Shown: positions 6,924 through 15,826 of the stretch, in pieces
How the letters are laid out: the number at the start of each line of letters is the position of its first letter
How positions within the stretch are numbered: the first letter of the stretch is position 1
Translations under genes and position numbers: made by a program
NCBI GenBank assembly: GCA_015064955.1
Contig: SVRD01000002.1
Coordinates: forward strand, 62,001 to 126,000
DNA: 64,000 nt
Source of the DNA: Oscillospiraceae bacterium
GTDB lineage: Bacteria; Bacillota; Clostridia; Oscillospirales; CAG-382
Direction: 5' to 3'
Notes under the pieces: generated by a model
What the model saw: the letters and a program-made list of their open reading frames with translations, nothing else
Told to the model about the DNA's origin: nothing
Databases searched by the model: none

Positions 6924-8622
6924 GAGAGCCGTCTTTTGCGCGGCGGATCTTTTTGGACGAGGTGATAACAAAGGGAGTTTCGCGAATGATAACCTTTGTT
7001 ACCTGCTTGTAGGTGGGGAGCTTTTCGAGGGTTGCAAACACGTCGTGCTTCAATTTTGCCTCGAGTGCTTCCTTGCCCTCTTTTTCGAGAAGCTCGGGAT
7101 CGACAGAGCACTGTACAGCAAGTGCGCCCTCGCTTCCGTCTTCATCGCGGTATGCATAAACGATATTTTCGAGAACGTAGGGGATACCGCCGATATAATC
7201 CTCCAATTCCTCGGGATAGATATTTTTGCCGTTGCCGAGAATGATTATATTCTTCTTTCTGCCGGTGATAAGGATCTGACCCTTTTTGTTCACCTTACCG
7301 AAGTCGCCGGTACGGAAATAGCCGTCGGCGGTGAATACCTCTGCGGTTGCTTCGGGGTTTTTGTAGTAGCCGAGCATTACGATATCGCCCTTGACGCAGA
7401 TCTCGCCCTCGCCGTCCTCGTTGGGATCGTCGATGCGGACGTCGACACATTCCATCGGGAAGCCGACGGTTTTGGGATCGTTGACAAAGTCGGTATTTAC
7501 CGAAACGAGAGGCGAGCATTCGGTGATGCCGTAGCCGTTGGTGCAGATGATACCGATATCCTCGAAGAAGTCTGCGATCTCTGCACGGAGAGGTGCGCCG
7601 CCGCAAACGAGCTTTTCAAGTCTGCCGCCCAATGCGTTATGAAGCTCTGCAAATATCTTTCTTCTTATATCGATACCGATAGCGCGGAGGAAGCGCGAAA
7701 GCTTGATCGCGATCTTTATTGTCTTTGCCTTGCCCTTTTCCTCGATACTTGCCCACATTCTGCGGTAGAGAACCTCCATAAGTGCGGGAACAACGTACAT
7801 ATACTGAGGCTGATAGAGCGCAAGGTTTTTAACGATACGCTTCAAGCTGTCGTTGATGCAAAGGGTGGCGTGGCGGTGGATCGCAACGAGAATACCCGCA
7901 ACCGCCTCGTAGGAATGGTGGTAAGGAAGCACCGAAAGTCCGACGTCGCGGATGGAAGCGAGCTTCAAGCCGTAGTGAACAAGCGAAAGGAGATTGTGCT
8001 CGGAAAGCATAACACCCTTTGCAAGTCCTGTCGTGCCCGAGGTGTATATAAGCATTTTGAGCGCATTAAGATCCTTGGTCTGCATATTGCAGAATTCGTA
8101 TTCGCCCTCCTCATAAAGCTTTTTGCCCTTTTCGAGAAGCTTATTGAAGGAAAGGAAGATGCCGTCGTCCTCTTCTCTGTCGAAGCAAACGAAATATTTA
8201 ACGTTGGGGAGCTGTTCGATAATATTGCGGAAGCTTTCCTCGCGCTTTTTATCGCAGAATACGATATCGTCGTCACCGCCGTGGATAACGTTTACAAAGT
8301 CGCTGTCGGGGAGCTCCTTGTCGATAGGACAGAAAACGCCCTCGCTCTGAAGCGCGGTGAGATATACGAGGATCCAATTATAGCTGTTCTCGCCCGAGCA
8401 GCCGATATGACCGCGTGCCATACCGAGCGAATTGAGCGCGGTGCCGAGATAGAATGTTTCTTTTTGGAATTCGGCGAAGCTTACCTCACGGATACCCTCT
8501 TTTGTGCGGTATTTGAATGCGATTCTTTCTGCCGCCTCGTCAACCGCGATCTGTAAAAGATGCTTCATGCTTTCGGGCCTTTTGAGCTCGGGAGAATTCT
8601 TCGCCAACACGTTTCTTGCCAT
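6916..8622 (-). CDS. Long-chain fatty acid--CoA ligase (AMP-forming)
   Basis: A 568-residue member of the ANL superfamily. It activates a carboxylic acid, probably a fatty acid, to an acyl-adenylate and then the CoA thioester. Visible core motifs: P-loop YTSGTTGLAKGV, NGYGITE, hinge GYFRTGDFG, and C-terminal lysine region SSKKIRR. No signal or membrane segment; peripheral cytosolic enzyme. ATG 8622 is chosen because AAGGAG lies 11 nt upstream, while the ATG at 8631 is only 2 nt from it. It is divergent from a DUF1836 gene, and its promoter spacer is a 21-bp palindrome, so the pair is probably co-regulated (inference). Exact substrate unknown. Confidence 0.88.
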   Translation of the reverse strand: MARNVLAKNSPELKRPESMKHLLQIAVDEAAERIAFKYRTKEGIREVSFAEFQKETFYLGTALNSLGMARGHIGCSGENSYNWILVYLTALQSEGVFCPIDKELPDSDFVNVIHGGDDDIVFCDKKREESFRNIIEQLPNVKYFVCFDREEDDGIFLSFNKLLEKGKKLYEEGEYEFCNMQTKDLNALKMLIYTSGTTGLAKGVMLSEHNLLSLVHYGLKLASIRDVGLSVLPYHHSYEAVAGILVAIHRHATLCINDSLKRIVKNLALYQPQYMYVVPALMEVLYRRMWASIEEKGKAKTIKIAIKLSRFLRAIGIDIRRKIFAELHNALGGRLEKLVCGGAPLRAEIADFFEDIGIICTNGYGITECSPLVSVNTDFVNDPKTVGFPMECVDVRIDDPNEDGEGEICVKGDIVMLGYYKNPEATAEVFTADGYFRTGDFGKVNKKGQILITGRKKNIIILGNGKNIYPEELEDYIGGIPYVLENIVYAYRDEDGSEGALAVQCSVDPELLEKEGKEALEAKLKHDVFATLEKLPTYKQVTKVIIRETPFVITSSKKIRRAKDGSPM

Positions 8623-8666
8623 TGTACGCATTACTCCTTACAAATCTGATTGTTATTTCGTTGACT

Positions 8667-8695
8667 ATTATACATAGTTTTGAAAACTATGTCAA
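8667..8695 (-). promoter_or_regulatory. Acyl-CoA ligase promoter with palindromic spacer operator
   Basis: On the minus strand a perfect TTGACA (8690-8695), 17-bp spacer and perfect TATAAT (8667-8672). The spacer is the core of an inverted repeat with 10-bp arms ACATAGTTTT / AAAACTATGT around one central base (8672-8692), so a dimeric regulator would sit between -35 and -10. The geometry fits repression, or MerR-like distortion if spacing is altered on binding. Confidence 0.8.
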
Positions 8696-8746
8696 CAGTT
8701 TTTATAAATTATTTTTTGTTTTTTGTAAAAGATTCTGCTTGTTCTG

Positions 8747-8775
8747 TTGACAATATTGTTAATTGATGCTATGAT
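8747..8775 (+). promoter_or_regulatory. Promoter of the DUF1836 gene
   Basis: TTGACA (8747-8752), 17-bp spacer, TATGAT (8770-8775), 28 nt before the ATG. A small inverted repeat TATCT-caaa-AGATA lies just downstream of the -10. Confidence 0.75.
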
Positions 8776-8803
8776 ATCTCAAAAGATACAAAACGGAGCA
8801 GAT

Positions 8804-9340
8804 ATGAACATAAAAAACGACGAGCTTATGAACCTACACCTGCCGCGGTGGGAGGAGTTCCCTACCTTTGAATTATATATCGATCAGGTGCTGGCGTTTA
8901 TTTGCGACAGGCTTGAAATATTCAACCGTACCCCCGACGAGCCGTTTATAACTCAGTCGATGGTGAACAACTACGTCAAAAACGGTGTGCTTCTGCCCCC
9001 GATAAAAAAGAAATACAACCGCGAGCATCTCGCAAAGCTCGCTGTGATCTGTATCGCAAAGCGTATGCTTCCCCTCTCGTATATTTCGGAGGCGATAACG
9101 GTTATGTCGCGGGTATATGAGATCGGAGAGGGCTACAACGCCTTCTGCGATGAGGTGGAATACGAGGTAAAAAGCGCACTTTCGCCCGAGGAATACCCTC
9201 CGCGCGCGATATTTGATGCCGAAAGCCGCAATCTCGCGATGTTCCGCTCGCTCGCGTCGGCTGTCGCAAGAGTTTTGGTATGCGACCGTATCATCGAACG
9301 CCGCAGAAGAATCAGCAATATCGCTCTGAACAACAAATAA
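8804..9340 (+). CDS. DUF1836 protein, putative MerR-like transcriptional regulator
   Basis: 178 residues. The middle (TQSMVNNYVKNGVLLPPIKKKYNREHLAKL, split here for description as TQSMVNNYVKNGVL and KKYNREHLAKL) matches the winged-helix opening of DUF1836 proteins, which resemble MerR DNA-binding domains. Start 8804 has GGAG upstream; the frame is open back to 8747, but that is the -35 element. It is divergent from the acyl-CoA ligase gene, whose promoter carries a palindrome, making this protein the best local candidate for the cognate regulator (inference). Confidence 0.78.
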   Translation: MNIKNDELMNLHLPRWEEFPTFELYIDQVLAFICDRLEIFNRTPDEPFITQSMVNNYVKNGVLLPPIKKKYNREHLAKLAVICIAKRMLPLSYISEAITVMSRVYEIGEGYNAFCDEVEYEVKSALSPEEYPPRAIFDAESRNLAMFRSLASAVARVLVCDRIIERRRRISNIALNNK

Positions 9341-9347
9341 TCAAACA

Positions 9348-9384
9348 CGCTTTCCGCGAACAAAACGGAAAGCGTGCTTTTTTA
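9348..9384 (+). terminator. Terminator between the DUF1836 gene and proA
   Basis: CACGCTTTCCG pairs with CGGAAAGCGTG, followed by CTTTTTT. It lies between two convergent genes and could serve the + strand gene mainly. Confidence 0.85.
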
Positions 9385-9424
9385 ATCGTTATTTCAAAGT
9401 TGCTTGGAGATTTTCGACCGATAA

Positions 9425-10651
9425 TTATCTTATCTGACCGTTTCCCTCGATAACGTATTTATAGGTAGTCATCTCGGGCAAGCCCATCGGGCCGCGGGCG
9501 TGCATTTTTTGGGTGGAAATGCCGATTTCGGCACCGAAGCCGAACTCCTCGCCGTCGGTGAAGCGGGTCGATGCGTTTACGTACACCGCCGCCGCGTCGA
9601 TACGGCTGCAGAAATATTCCGCGTTTTCGCTGTTTTCGGTGATTATCGCCTCGCTGTGACCTGTTCCGTGGATATTGATATGCTCTACCGCCTCGCAAAC
9701 CGAGCCGACGACCTTTACCGAAAGGATATAATCGTTGTATTCGGTGAAGAAATCCTCGTCGGTCGCCCTCTCGCAATCAATGATTTCGGCAGTTTTTTCA
9801 CAACCGCGGAGAATCACGTTATCGAGTCTTGCCTTAACAAGCGGTAGAATCTTGCTTGCGATCTTTTCGTGAACAAGAAGACTTTCCGCCGCGTTACACA
9901 CCGAGGGGCGCTGACGCTTTGCGTTGTCAATGATCTCTATCGCCTTTTCGATATCGGCGCTTTCGTCGATAAACACGTGGCAGTTGCCCGCACCGGTTTC
10001 GATAACCGGAACGGTTGCGTTTTCGACTACCGAGCGTATAAGCGATTTGCCGCCGCGCGGGATAAGCAGATCAATACTTCCCTTCATCTTCATCAAACGG
10101 TTTGCCGTCTCACGAGAAGTATCGGGGATCACCGCGACACAGTCCTTGGGCAGACCGATTCCGAAAAGCGCATCGGAAAGCACCTCGGCGATCTTCAGAT
10201 TCGAGTCGATCGCCTCCTTGCCGCCGCGCAATATTACCGCGTTGCCCGATTTCACACAAAGCGCCGCCGCATCTGCGGTGACGTTGGGGCGCGCCTCGTA
10301 GATAATTGCGATAACGCCGAAGGGAACACGCTTTTTTGTTATTTTCAGCCCGTTGGGGCGGGTGAATTTTTCGCTGTTTTCGAGCGGGTCGGGCAGAGCG
10401 ATAACCTTTCTCACACTTGCCGCAATAGCATTTATACGGGCAGATGTAAGAGTAAGACGGTCGAGCATCGCTTCGCTCATATTATTCTCTCTCGCACGCT
10501 TGATATCGAGCTCGTTCGCCACGATTATCTCATCACATCTTGCAACAAGCGCGCAAGCCATCGCCTCGAGTGCCTCGTTGCGCTTTGCGCTGTCGGTGTT
10601 TCCGAGCACAAAGGAAGCCTCTCTTGCGTTTTTACACATTATATCGAGCAT
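9425..10651 (-). CDS. proA: Gamma-glutamyl phosphate reductase
   Basis: 408 residues, full length. It reduces L-glutamate 5-phosphate to glutamate-5-semialdehyde with NADPH, the second step of proline synthesis. Hallmarks: YEARPNVTADAAALCVKSGN, AVILRGGKEA, LIPRGGKSLI, and the catalytic cysteine in KRQRPSVCNAAESLL. The C-terminus has GFGAEIGISTQKMHARGPMG. It follows proB by 14 nt on the same strand and is presumably translated from the same transcript. Confidence 0.97.
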   Translation of the reverse strand: MLDIMCKNAREASFVLGNTDSAKRNEALEAMACALVARCDEIIVANELDIKRARENNMSEAMLDRLTLTSARINAIAASVRKVIALPDPLENSEKFTRPNGLKITKKRVPFGVIAIIYEARPNVTADAAALCVKSGNAVILRGGKEAIDSNLKIAEVLSDALFGIGLPKDCVAVIPDTSRETANRLMKMKGSIDLLIPRGGKSLIRSVVENATVPVIETGAGNCHVFIDESADIEKAIEIIDNAKRQRPSVCNAAESLLVHEKIASKILPLVKARLDNVILRGCEKTAEIIDCERATDEDFFTEYNDYILSVKVVGSVCEAVEHINIHGTGHSEAIITENSENAEYFCSRIDAAAVYVNASTRFTDGEEFGFGAEIGISTQKMHARGPMGLPEMTTYKYVIEGNGQIR

Positions 10652-10665
10652 AAGAATCCTCCTGT

Positions 10666-11460
10666 TTATTGCTTTTGAGGAGCAAAATAGGTGCCGACGA
10701 ATTCGCCGTCGAACACGTTATAGAGTATTTCGGGGTCTGCGCCGTTCAGAATTATCATCGCAATACCGCGCTCGGTGATATACTTCGCGCTTTCGAGCTT
10801 CGTAGCCATACCGCCGGTGCCGCGTGCGGTACCCGCGCCTGCGCCCATCGCAAAAATTTCGTCGGTTACAGCTTCGACGTATTCGATAAATCTTGCGTCC
10901 TTGTTGCTTCTCGGGTCGGAATCGTAAAGTCCGTCGATATCCGACATATTTATAAGCAGATCGGCGTTGCAAAGTCTTGCAACCGATGCCGCGAGGGTAT
11001 CGTTCGAGCCGATCTTTATCTGCTCGTTGGAGAGAGTGTCGTTTTCGTTTACGATCGGGATAATGCGCTGACCGATAAGAAGCTCGAGAGTTGTGCTTGC
11101 GTTCAAGCGGCGCTCCTTGTTGTCAATAACGCTTCGGGTGAGCAATATCTGGGCGATAGTGATGCCGAAATCCGAAAATCTGCGGTCGTACATATCAATA
11201 AGCTGGCACTGACCGACTGCCGCCGCCGCCTGCTTTTGCTCGGTGGAGAGCGTTTTGCGGTCGAATCCGATCTTTGCGAGTCCGCAGCTGACCGCGCCCG
11301 ACGAAACGAGGATTATTTCCATACCGCTGTTATGAAGGTCGGAAAGGCAGCTGACCAATCTTTCGACCTTGCGGATATTTATATAGCCCGACGTGTGAGT
11401 AAGGGTCGAGGTACCGACCTTTACAACGACTCGCTTTATATTTTCGGTGTTGATTTTCAT
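10666..11460 (-). CDS. proB: Glutamate 5-kinase
   Basis: 264 residues. It phosphorylates glutamate as the first and normally feedback-inhibited step of proline synthesis. Amino-acid-kinase motifs: VVKVGTSTLT at the N-terminus, LVSSGAVSCG, IVNENDTLS and GTGGMATKLESA. It lacks the C-terminal PUA domain of the roughly 370-residue enzymes, a short form also seen in other bacteria. ATG 11460 (GAGG upstream) is used rather than an in-frame extension to 11520. proB-proA form an operon. Confidence 0.95.
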   Translation of the reverse strand: MKINTENIKRVVVKVGTSTLTHTSGYINIRKVERLVSCLSDLHNSGMEIILVSSGAVSCGLAKIGFDRKTLSTEQKQAAAAVGQCQLIDMYDRRFSDFGITIAQILLTRSVIDNKERRLNASTTLELLIGQRIIPIVNENDTLSNEQIKIGSNDTLAASVARLCNADLLINMSDIDGLYDSDPRSNKDARFIEYVEAVTDEIFAMGAGAGTARGTGGMATKLESAKYITERGIAMIILNGADPEILYNVFDGEFVGTYFAPQKQ

Positions 11461-11491
11461 ATTTTGCCTCTTTACACTTTGATAATTCAGT

Positions 11492-11520
11492 ATTATAATA
11501 TAATGTAATAAAAATTTCAA
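11492..11520 (-). promoter_or_regulatory. proBA promoter
   Basis: On the minus strand TTGAAA (11515-11520), 17-bp spacer, TATAAT (11492-11497). The leader is only about 25 nt, too short for a T-box or other riboswitch. Confidence 0.75.
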
Positions 11521-11545
11521 GGCTTTTTTGAGAGGAACCTACCCA

Positions 11546-12136
11546 ATGAGCAAAAAACTGATACTCGCTTCGGCTTCTCCGAGGCGGAAGGAGATATTAT
11601 CCACCGCGGGCTACCGTTTTGAAGCTATGATCTCCTATGCCGACGAGGCAAGCGGAGGATTACCCGCCGAAGAGCTTGTTGCCGAAAACGCAAAGCTCAA
11701 GGCATTGGAGATTCTGAACCGCAAAGGAAACGAAGATTCTATCGTGCTCGGTGCAGATACCGTCGTTTGCCTGAACGGGAAAATACTCGGCAAGCCGACC
11801 GACGAAGCCGACGCTTTTGCGATGCTGAAATCGCTTTCCTCGAGTATTCACGAGGTTCTCACCGGATACTGTGTTGCCGATTCGGAATCGGTAATTGTCG
11901 GATACTGCACCTCCGAGGTGAAGTTCAAGCCCCTCTCCGACGGCGAGATAAACGCCTATATCGCGACAAAAGAGCCACTCGATAAGGCGGGCGCATACGG
12001 AATACAGGAGCGCGCGGGAATCTTTGTCGAATGGATAAAGGGCGATTACTTCAACATAATGGGTCTGCCGATCTCGGCTGTATCCGACGAGCTAAAGAAA
12101 AAGGGTATCTTCCCCGAGTGGCTGAAAGATGTATAA
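11546..12136 (+). CDS. maf: Maf-type nucleotide pyrophosphatase
   Basis: 196 residues. Maf proteins hydrolyse non-canonical or excess nucleoside triphosphates to monophosphates and are linked to septation control in Bacillus. Motifs: LILASASPRRKEIL at the N-terminus, LGADTVVCLNGKILGKPTD in the middle, and IVEWIKGDY-type end (FVEWIKGDYFNIMGLP). ATG 11546 follows GAGAGG by 10 nt. It is divergent from proBA. Confidence 0.93.
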   Translation: MSKKLILASASPRRKEILSTAGYRFEAMISYADEASGGLPAEELVAENAKLKALEILNRKGNEDSIVLGADTVVCLNGKILGKPTDEADAFAMLKSLSSSIHEVLTGYCVADSESVIVGYCTSEVKFKPLSDGEINAYIATKEPLDKAGAYGIQERAGIFVEWIKGDYFNIMGLPISAVSDELKKKGIFPEWLKDV

Positions 12137-12161
12137 AACATCAACAAATTTTGCAAAGTTA

Positions 12162-12191
12162 TTGACTTACACAACTGTTTTGTAGTAAAAT
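12162..12191 (+). promoter_or_regulatory. Promoter of the dockerin protein gene
   Basis: TTGACT (12162-12167), 18-bp spacer, TAAAAT (12186-12191), followed by AAGGAGAG before ATG 12228. Confidence 0.6.
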
Positions 12192-12227
12192 AATCAGTAA
12201 GCGATATTATATTTAAGGAGAGAAAAA

Positions 12228-15200
12228 ATGAAACAGGCAAAAAGACTTCTCGCGCTCTTGCTTTGCGCGGTAATGATCGTTCCCTGCTGTATTTTTGCAA
12301 ACGCCGCTTCGGTAAGTATGTCCGTTGCGACAAACTTCAACGTCACCTCGGGCGTTTCTTATGCAAAATACAACGTATACGGAAGCCAGAGCGGACACAC
12401 CGAGGCTTGTACCGTTCTCGAATTTTCCACCGATGAGTATCTCCCCATGCCCTTTATTGCAAATGCGGGCTCTGCGGGATTGCTCACCACACAGTACAGC
12501 ACCGCTGTAAACAAATACGGCTATGAGGTTGCCGGCGTTATCAACGGCTCGTTCTTCGGCACGGCCGACGAAGCACTTATCGGCCACGTCATCACCAACG
12601 GCGTTCTTACCTGCGCACACGTTGCCGATCCTATGGAAATGGTAACCTTCGATGCAAACGGCAAGATGCAGTCGGTCACAAGTACTCTTAACTCCTCACT
12701 CAACGTAAACGGCACCGTTTACACCAACGCGATCCACTACATCAACAAGCGTCAGGATTGCGCATGGGAAGGCGCGGCGGACAGAATTTTCTATTTCGAC
12801 ACCTCCTGCGGCACAATCGCAGACACCACCGGCACAAACTACGAAATCCTCTTCAACAAGCTCGACAACACCAACCTTTCCGTTGGTCAGTCCCTTACCG
12901 GTCAGGTAGTTTCTGTCAAGACCGGTAATTCTTCCTCTATCGGAAGCAATCAGTTCGTTCTTTCGGTCAAGACCACCTCGGCTTACGCCGCATATATCAA
13001 GGATCTCAAGGCCGGCGATACCGTTACCATCACCATCAACGAAACCAACGCTTCCGCAAAGGCTGCGATGACAAGCGCGGTCGGCGCTATCACCAACGTC
13101 GGCTTCCTTGTAAAAGACGGTGTTGACCTTACTCTTACTCAGTCCTCCATCGGTACTCACAGCGTTACCGGCACCTATGCACGCTGGACCGCATTCGGTC
13201 AGAAGGCAGACGGCTCTTACGTCTTCTTTACCTCCGAAGGCGGAAGCACCGGTGTTTCCTCCCGCTCGCTCACTCTGCGTGACGTTGCGGCGGCGATGAT
13301 CAAGCTCGGCTGTGTAAACGTTATCCGTATGGACGGCGGCGGATCGAGTGCGATGTACGTCTCCAATACCGGCGGCGGCAGCCCCGGCTACGTTCAGTCG
13401 GCTTCGCGTGCGGTTTGCGACTCTATTCTTATCGTAAAGAAATCCAGCCTTGCCGACGCTAATCTTACCGCAGCGCTCAAAACCGCTATCGCAGATGCAA
13501 AGGCTATCGTAGCGGCTACCCCCAACGCAAACCTTTCCGCTACTATCGCAGAGGCTGAAGCACTTATCAATTCCGGCGTTGTTATCGGCGCAGAAGCAAG
13601 AAGATATCTCCAAAAGCTTTCTGTTTCGGGCAAGAGCGGCCTTAAATCGCTTCTCGATTCCGCTCTCGCATTGAACTACTCGCTCTACACCGAAGAAGCT
13701 CTCTCGGTACTCCGTTCTCATTACAACAAAGCATATAATGTATATTCCTCTTCAGACGCTACCGCAGACGAGGTTTCCGCAGCATACAAATCGCTCAACG
13801 ACGCGATGACTCTTACCGGCAAAAAGGTTCTCTCCACTCATAAATCCTATACTCTCGGCGGCACACTTCACAGCACGTTCGGCGACGACGGTATCCGTCT
13901 TACCAACGGTGTGAAATCGCAATCCGCAGGCGGCGATGTCAAATTCTATTCCGGCTGGGACAAGGGCGCTGTTGCCGAAATCACGATCGATCTCGGAAGC
14001 TCGCTTTACAGCGATACCTATACAGTTTACGGTGCATACGGCTTCTATGGCATTTCCGCACCGCAATCGCTCAAGGTTTCTGTCTCGAACGACGGCAAGA
14101 ACTTCACCTCTGCCGGCACTACGACAGTTATCACCAACGTCGGCAACGGCGATGTTATCGACGGCGAGCAGTCGAAGCTCATCTCGCTTACCGTAAAGAC
14201 CGCGTCGTTCAACAAGGCTCGCTACGTCAAGTTCGAGGTAACCCCCACTAACTTCATCTGGCTCGATGAGGTCGAGGTTATCGCAAGCAGTGTAAACAGT
14301 CTCCAAAAGGTCGGCAACGCAGTTATTTTCAACGGCTTCAACAGCTACGTTTATGACAGCAACTGCTTTATCTACACTCCCGACTTCGGCACACTTACCG
14401 CCGACAAGATCAACCACAGATACACAAAGAACGTTATCCTCACCAAGACGAGCGATCCCAACGCATACACCATTAAATCGATCAACTTCTACAACGGCTC
14501 GGCTCCCAACGTGACTCTCGCTTCAAACGAGATCATGATCGGCTGCCACAAGGGCGAATCTGCGGCAAGCGTTATCAGCGACAGCATTTTCAGCGCGGCT
14601 GAGGTCGGCGATACCGTAAGATTCTACGGTGTAGATATCGCGAACAAGTTTATCAGCGCCTGCGCTTATGCAAAGGTTGAATCGGCAAGCGGCGACACTC
14701 CCGATATTCCCGACGTTCCCGACGTTCCCGATACTCCCACCTACGTCCCCTCCGATCCCAAACCCTTCTGGATCACCCACGTTAACGACAACACCACCGA
14801 AGGCGCGGGCGTTATCTTCACTCAGGCTTACGAGGGCGCGGCTTGGTGGCTGCACGTTGCATTTGCTCCCACCGAAGAAAGCGGAGTTTATAAAATCGTA
14901 GCTATCTCCAACGGTCTCTCCTACGGCGACGCTACCCCGCTCTCTATCCCCTCGGGCGGTTTTGTCTGGGCTTCCAACTACGGTAACAACTATCCCGAGC
15001 TCTACCCCGACGATCCCACCGGTATCGACTATACCTCGGACAACTGCACCAACGCGATCAACGACGCGGCTACTTGGACTGTCGGTATGAGATTCTCGTT
15101 CAACGGATTTGATCCGCTCAACCCGACCGCTCCCACCACTACCCCGAGCACCAACTGGTACGATGATGCATACGTTTGCACCGCTACCTACGTTACATAT

Positions 15201-15440
15201 TCCCTCGCACCCGTCGATCCTCCCGTCAACCCGCCCGTAAGCGGCGCAAGCGGCGACGTTAACGCAGACGGCGCAATCAACCAGTACGACTACATTCTCG
15301 TTAAGCGTCACTACTTCGGCACCCGTTGCCTCACAGATGACGAAATGCCCCGCGCTGACGTTAACTCCGACGGAATCGTAAATCAGTACGACTACATTTT
15401 GATCAAGCGCCACTACTTCGGAACTTATACAATAGGCTAA
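12228..15440 (+). CDS. Secreted phosphodiester glycosidase (NAGPA/DUF2233) with discoidin-like and dockerin domains
   Basis: 1070 residues. Signal peptide 1-26 (cleavage about ANA-AS). Residues about 30-405 form a phosphodiester glycosidase domain of the type that uncovers N-acetylglucosamine-1-phosphodiesters; it contains VINGSFFG and the family signature RMDGGGSSAMYV (about 367-378). Residues about 405-530 are helical FIVAR/spacer-like. About 540-690 is an F5/8 type C (discoidin-like) module. A Pro/Asp-rich linker (about 818-830) leads to further beta modules, and about 1006-1070 is a type I dockerin with two calcium-loop repeats, GDVNADGAINQYDYILVKR and ADVNSDGIVNQYDYILIKR. The dockerin implies attachment to a cohesin-bearing scaffold. 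No cohesin is in the window. Confidence 0.88.
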   Translation: MKQAKRLLALLLCAVMIVPCCIFANAASVSMSVATNFNVTSGVSYAKYNVYGSQSGHTEACTVLEFSTDEYLPMPFIANAGSAGLLTTQYSTAVNKYGYEVAGVINGSFFGTADEALIGHVITNGVLTCAHVADPMEMVTFDANGKMQSVTSTLNSSLNVNGTVYTNAIHYINKRQDCAWEGAADRIFYFDTSCGTIADTTGTNYEILFNKLDNTNLSVGQSLTGQVVSVKTGNSSSIGSNQFVLSVKTTSAYAAYIKDLKAGDTVTITINETNASAKAAMTSAVGAITNVGFLVKDGVDLTLTQSSIGTHSVTGTYARWTAFGQKADGSYVFFTSEGGSTGVSSRSLTLRDVAAAMIKLGCVNVIRMDGGGSSAMYVSNTGGGSPGYVQSASRAVCDSILIVKKSSLADANLTAALKTAIADAKAIVAATPNANLSATIAEAEALINSGVVIGAEARRYLQKLSVSGKSGLKSLLDSALALNYSLYTEEALSVLRSHYNKAYNVYSSSDATADEVSAAYKSLNDAMTLTGKKVLSTHKSYTLGGTLHSTFGDDGIRLTNGVKSQSAGGDVKFYSGWDKGAVAEITIDLGSSLYSDTYTVYGAYGFYGISAPQSLKVSVSNDGKNFTSAGTTTVITNVGNGDVIDGEQSKLISLTVKTASFNKARYVKFEVTPTNFIWLDEVEVIASSVNSLQKVGNAVIFNGFNSYVYDSNCFIYTPDFGTLTADKINHRYTKNVILTKTSDPNAYTIKSINFYNGSAPNVTLASNEIMIGCHKGESAASVISDSIFSAAEVGDTVRFYGVDIANKFISACAYAKVESASGDTPDIPDVPDVPDTPTYVPSDPKPFWITHVNDNTTEGAGVIFTQAYEGAAWWLHVAFAPTEESGVYKIVAISNGLSYGDATPLSIPSGGFVWASNYGNNYPELYPDDPTGIDYTSDNCTNAINDAATWTVGMRFSFNGFDPLNPTAPTTTPSTNWYDDAYVCTATYVTYSLAPVDPPVNPPVSGASGDVNADGAINQYDYILVKRHYFGTRCLTDDEMPRADVNSDGIVNQYDYILIKRHYFGTYTIG

Positions 15441-15448
15441 ATTTTCCG

Positions 15449-15481
15449 AGAGAGAACCTTTTGCAAAAGGTTCTCTCTCGT
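15449..15481 (+). terminator. Hairpin after the dockerin gene
   Basis: A perfect 16-bp palindromic stem (GAGAGAGAACCTTTT / AAAAGGTTCTCTCTC) with essentially no loop. No T-tract follows; instead there is a CCAAAAC...TTAAAA motif that also follows the hairpins near 16940, 17511 and 44953. Confidence 0.6.
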
Positions 15482-15581
15482 ACTCTCTCTCCAAAACTCT
15501 TAAAAACACAATAAAACAAATTAAAATTGCCGCGTTATTTTAACGTGGCTTTCTTTTTTCTGAATTTGAATAACAAAACAT

Positions 15582-15752
15582 CCTCGCGGTGTGAGCGATA
15601 CAAATGTTATAACCCTGCAACGCGGGAGGAAAAAGCTTTTGTCCGACTTTTTCAAAAGTCGGAGCGGGAGGATAAAATTTTTGTCAAACTTAACGGGGTC
15701 CCCGAAAATCGTAAGATTTTTGGGGGAATATCAAAAGTTTGAGAGGGAGGAA
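15582..15752 (+). repeat. Dispersed structured element, copy A (upstream of cotJA)
   Basis: Head CTCGCGGTGTGAGCG, then CGCGGGAGGAAAAAG, a hairpin CCGACTTTT-TC-AAAAGTCGG, a second GCGGGAGGA, and a nested hairpin whose inner stem is CCCCGAAAATC-gtaa-GATTTTTGGGG and outer stem CAAACTT/AAGTTTG. The element ends about 75 nt before the cotJA start. Related copies lie at 32511 and 45039. The rest of 15482-15581 is AT-rich with no gene seen. Confidence 0.75.
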
Positions 15753-15826
15753 TTTTTCCATTTGTGTGCATATACTGACAAGGAAGACCGAAATTCGCGG
15801 TTTTCAAGAAAAACAACACAGAACGG

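Noticed and set aside
7045..8556. 503-codon open frame on the + strand opposite the acyl-CoA ligase gene
   Set aside because: It lies fully antisense to a gene with all ANL motifs, has no domain-like sequence, and arises from the codon bias of the real gene.
14523..15509. 328-codon - strand frame opposite the dockerin end
   Set aside because: Antisense shadow; the + strand frame has clear dockerin repeats.
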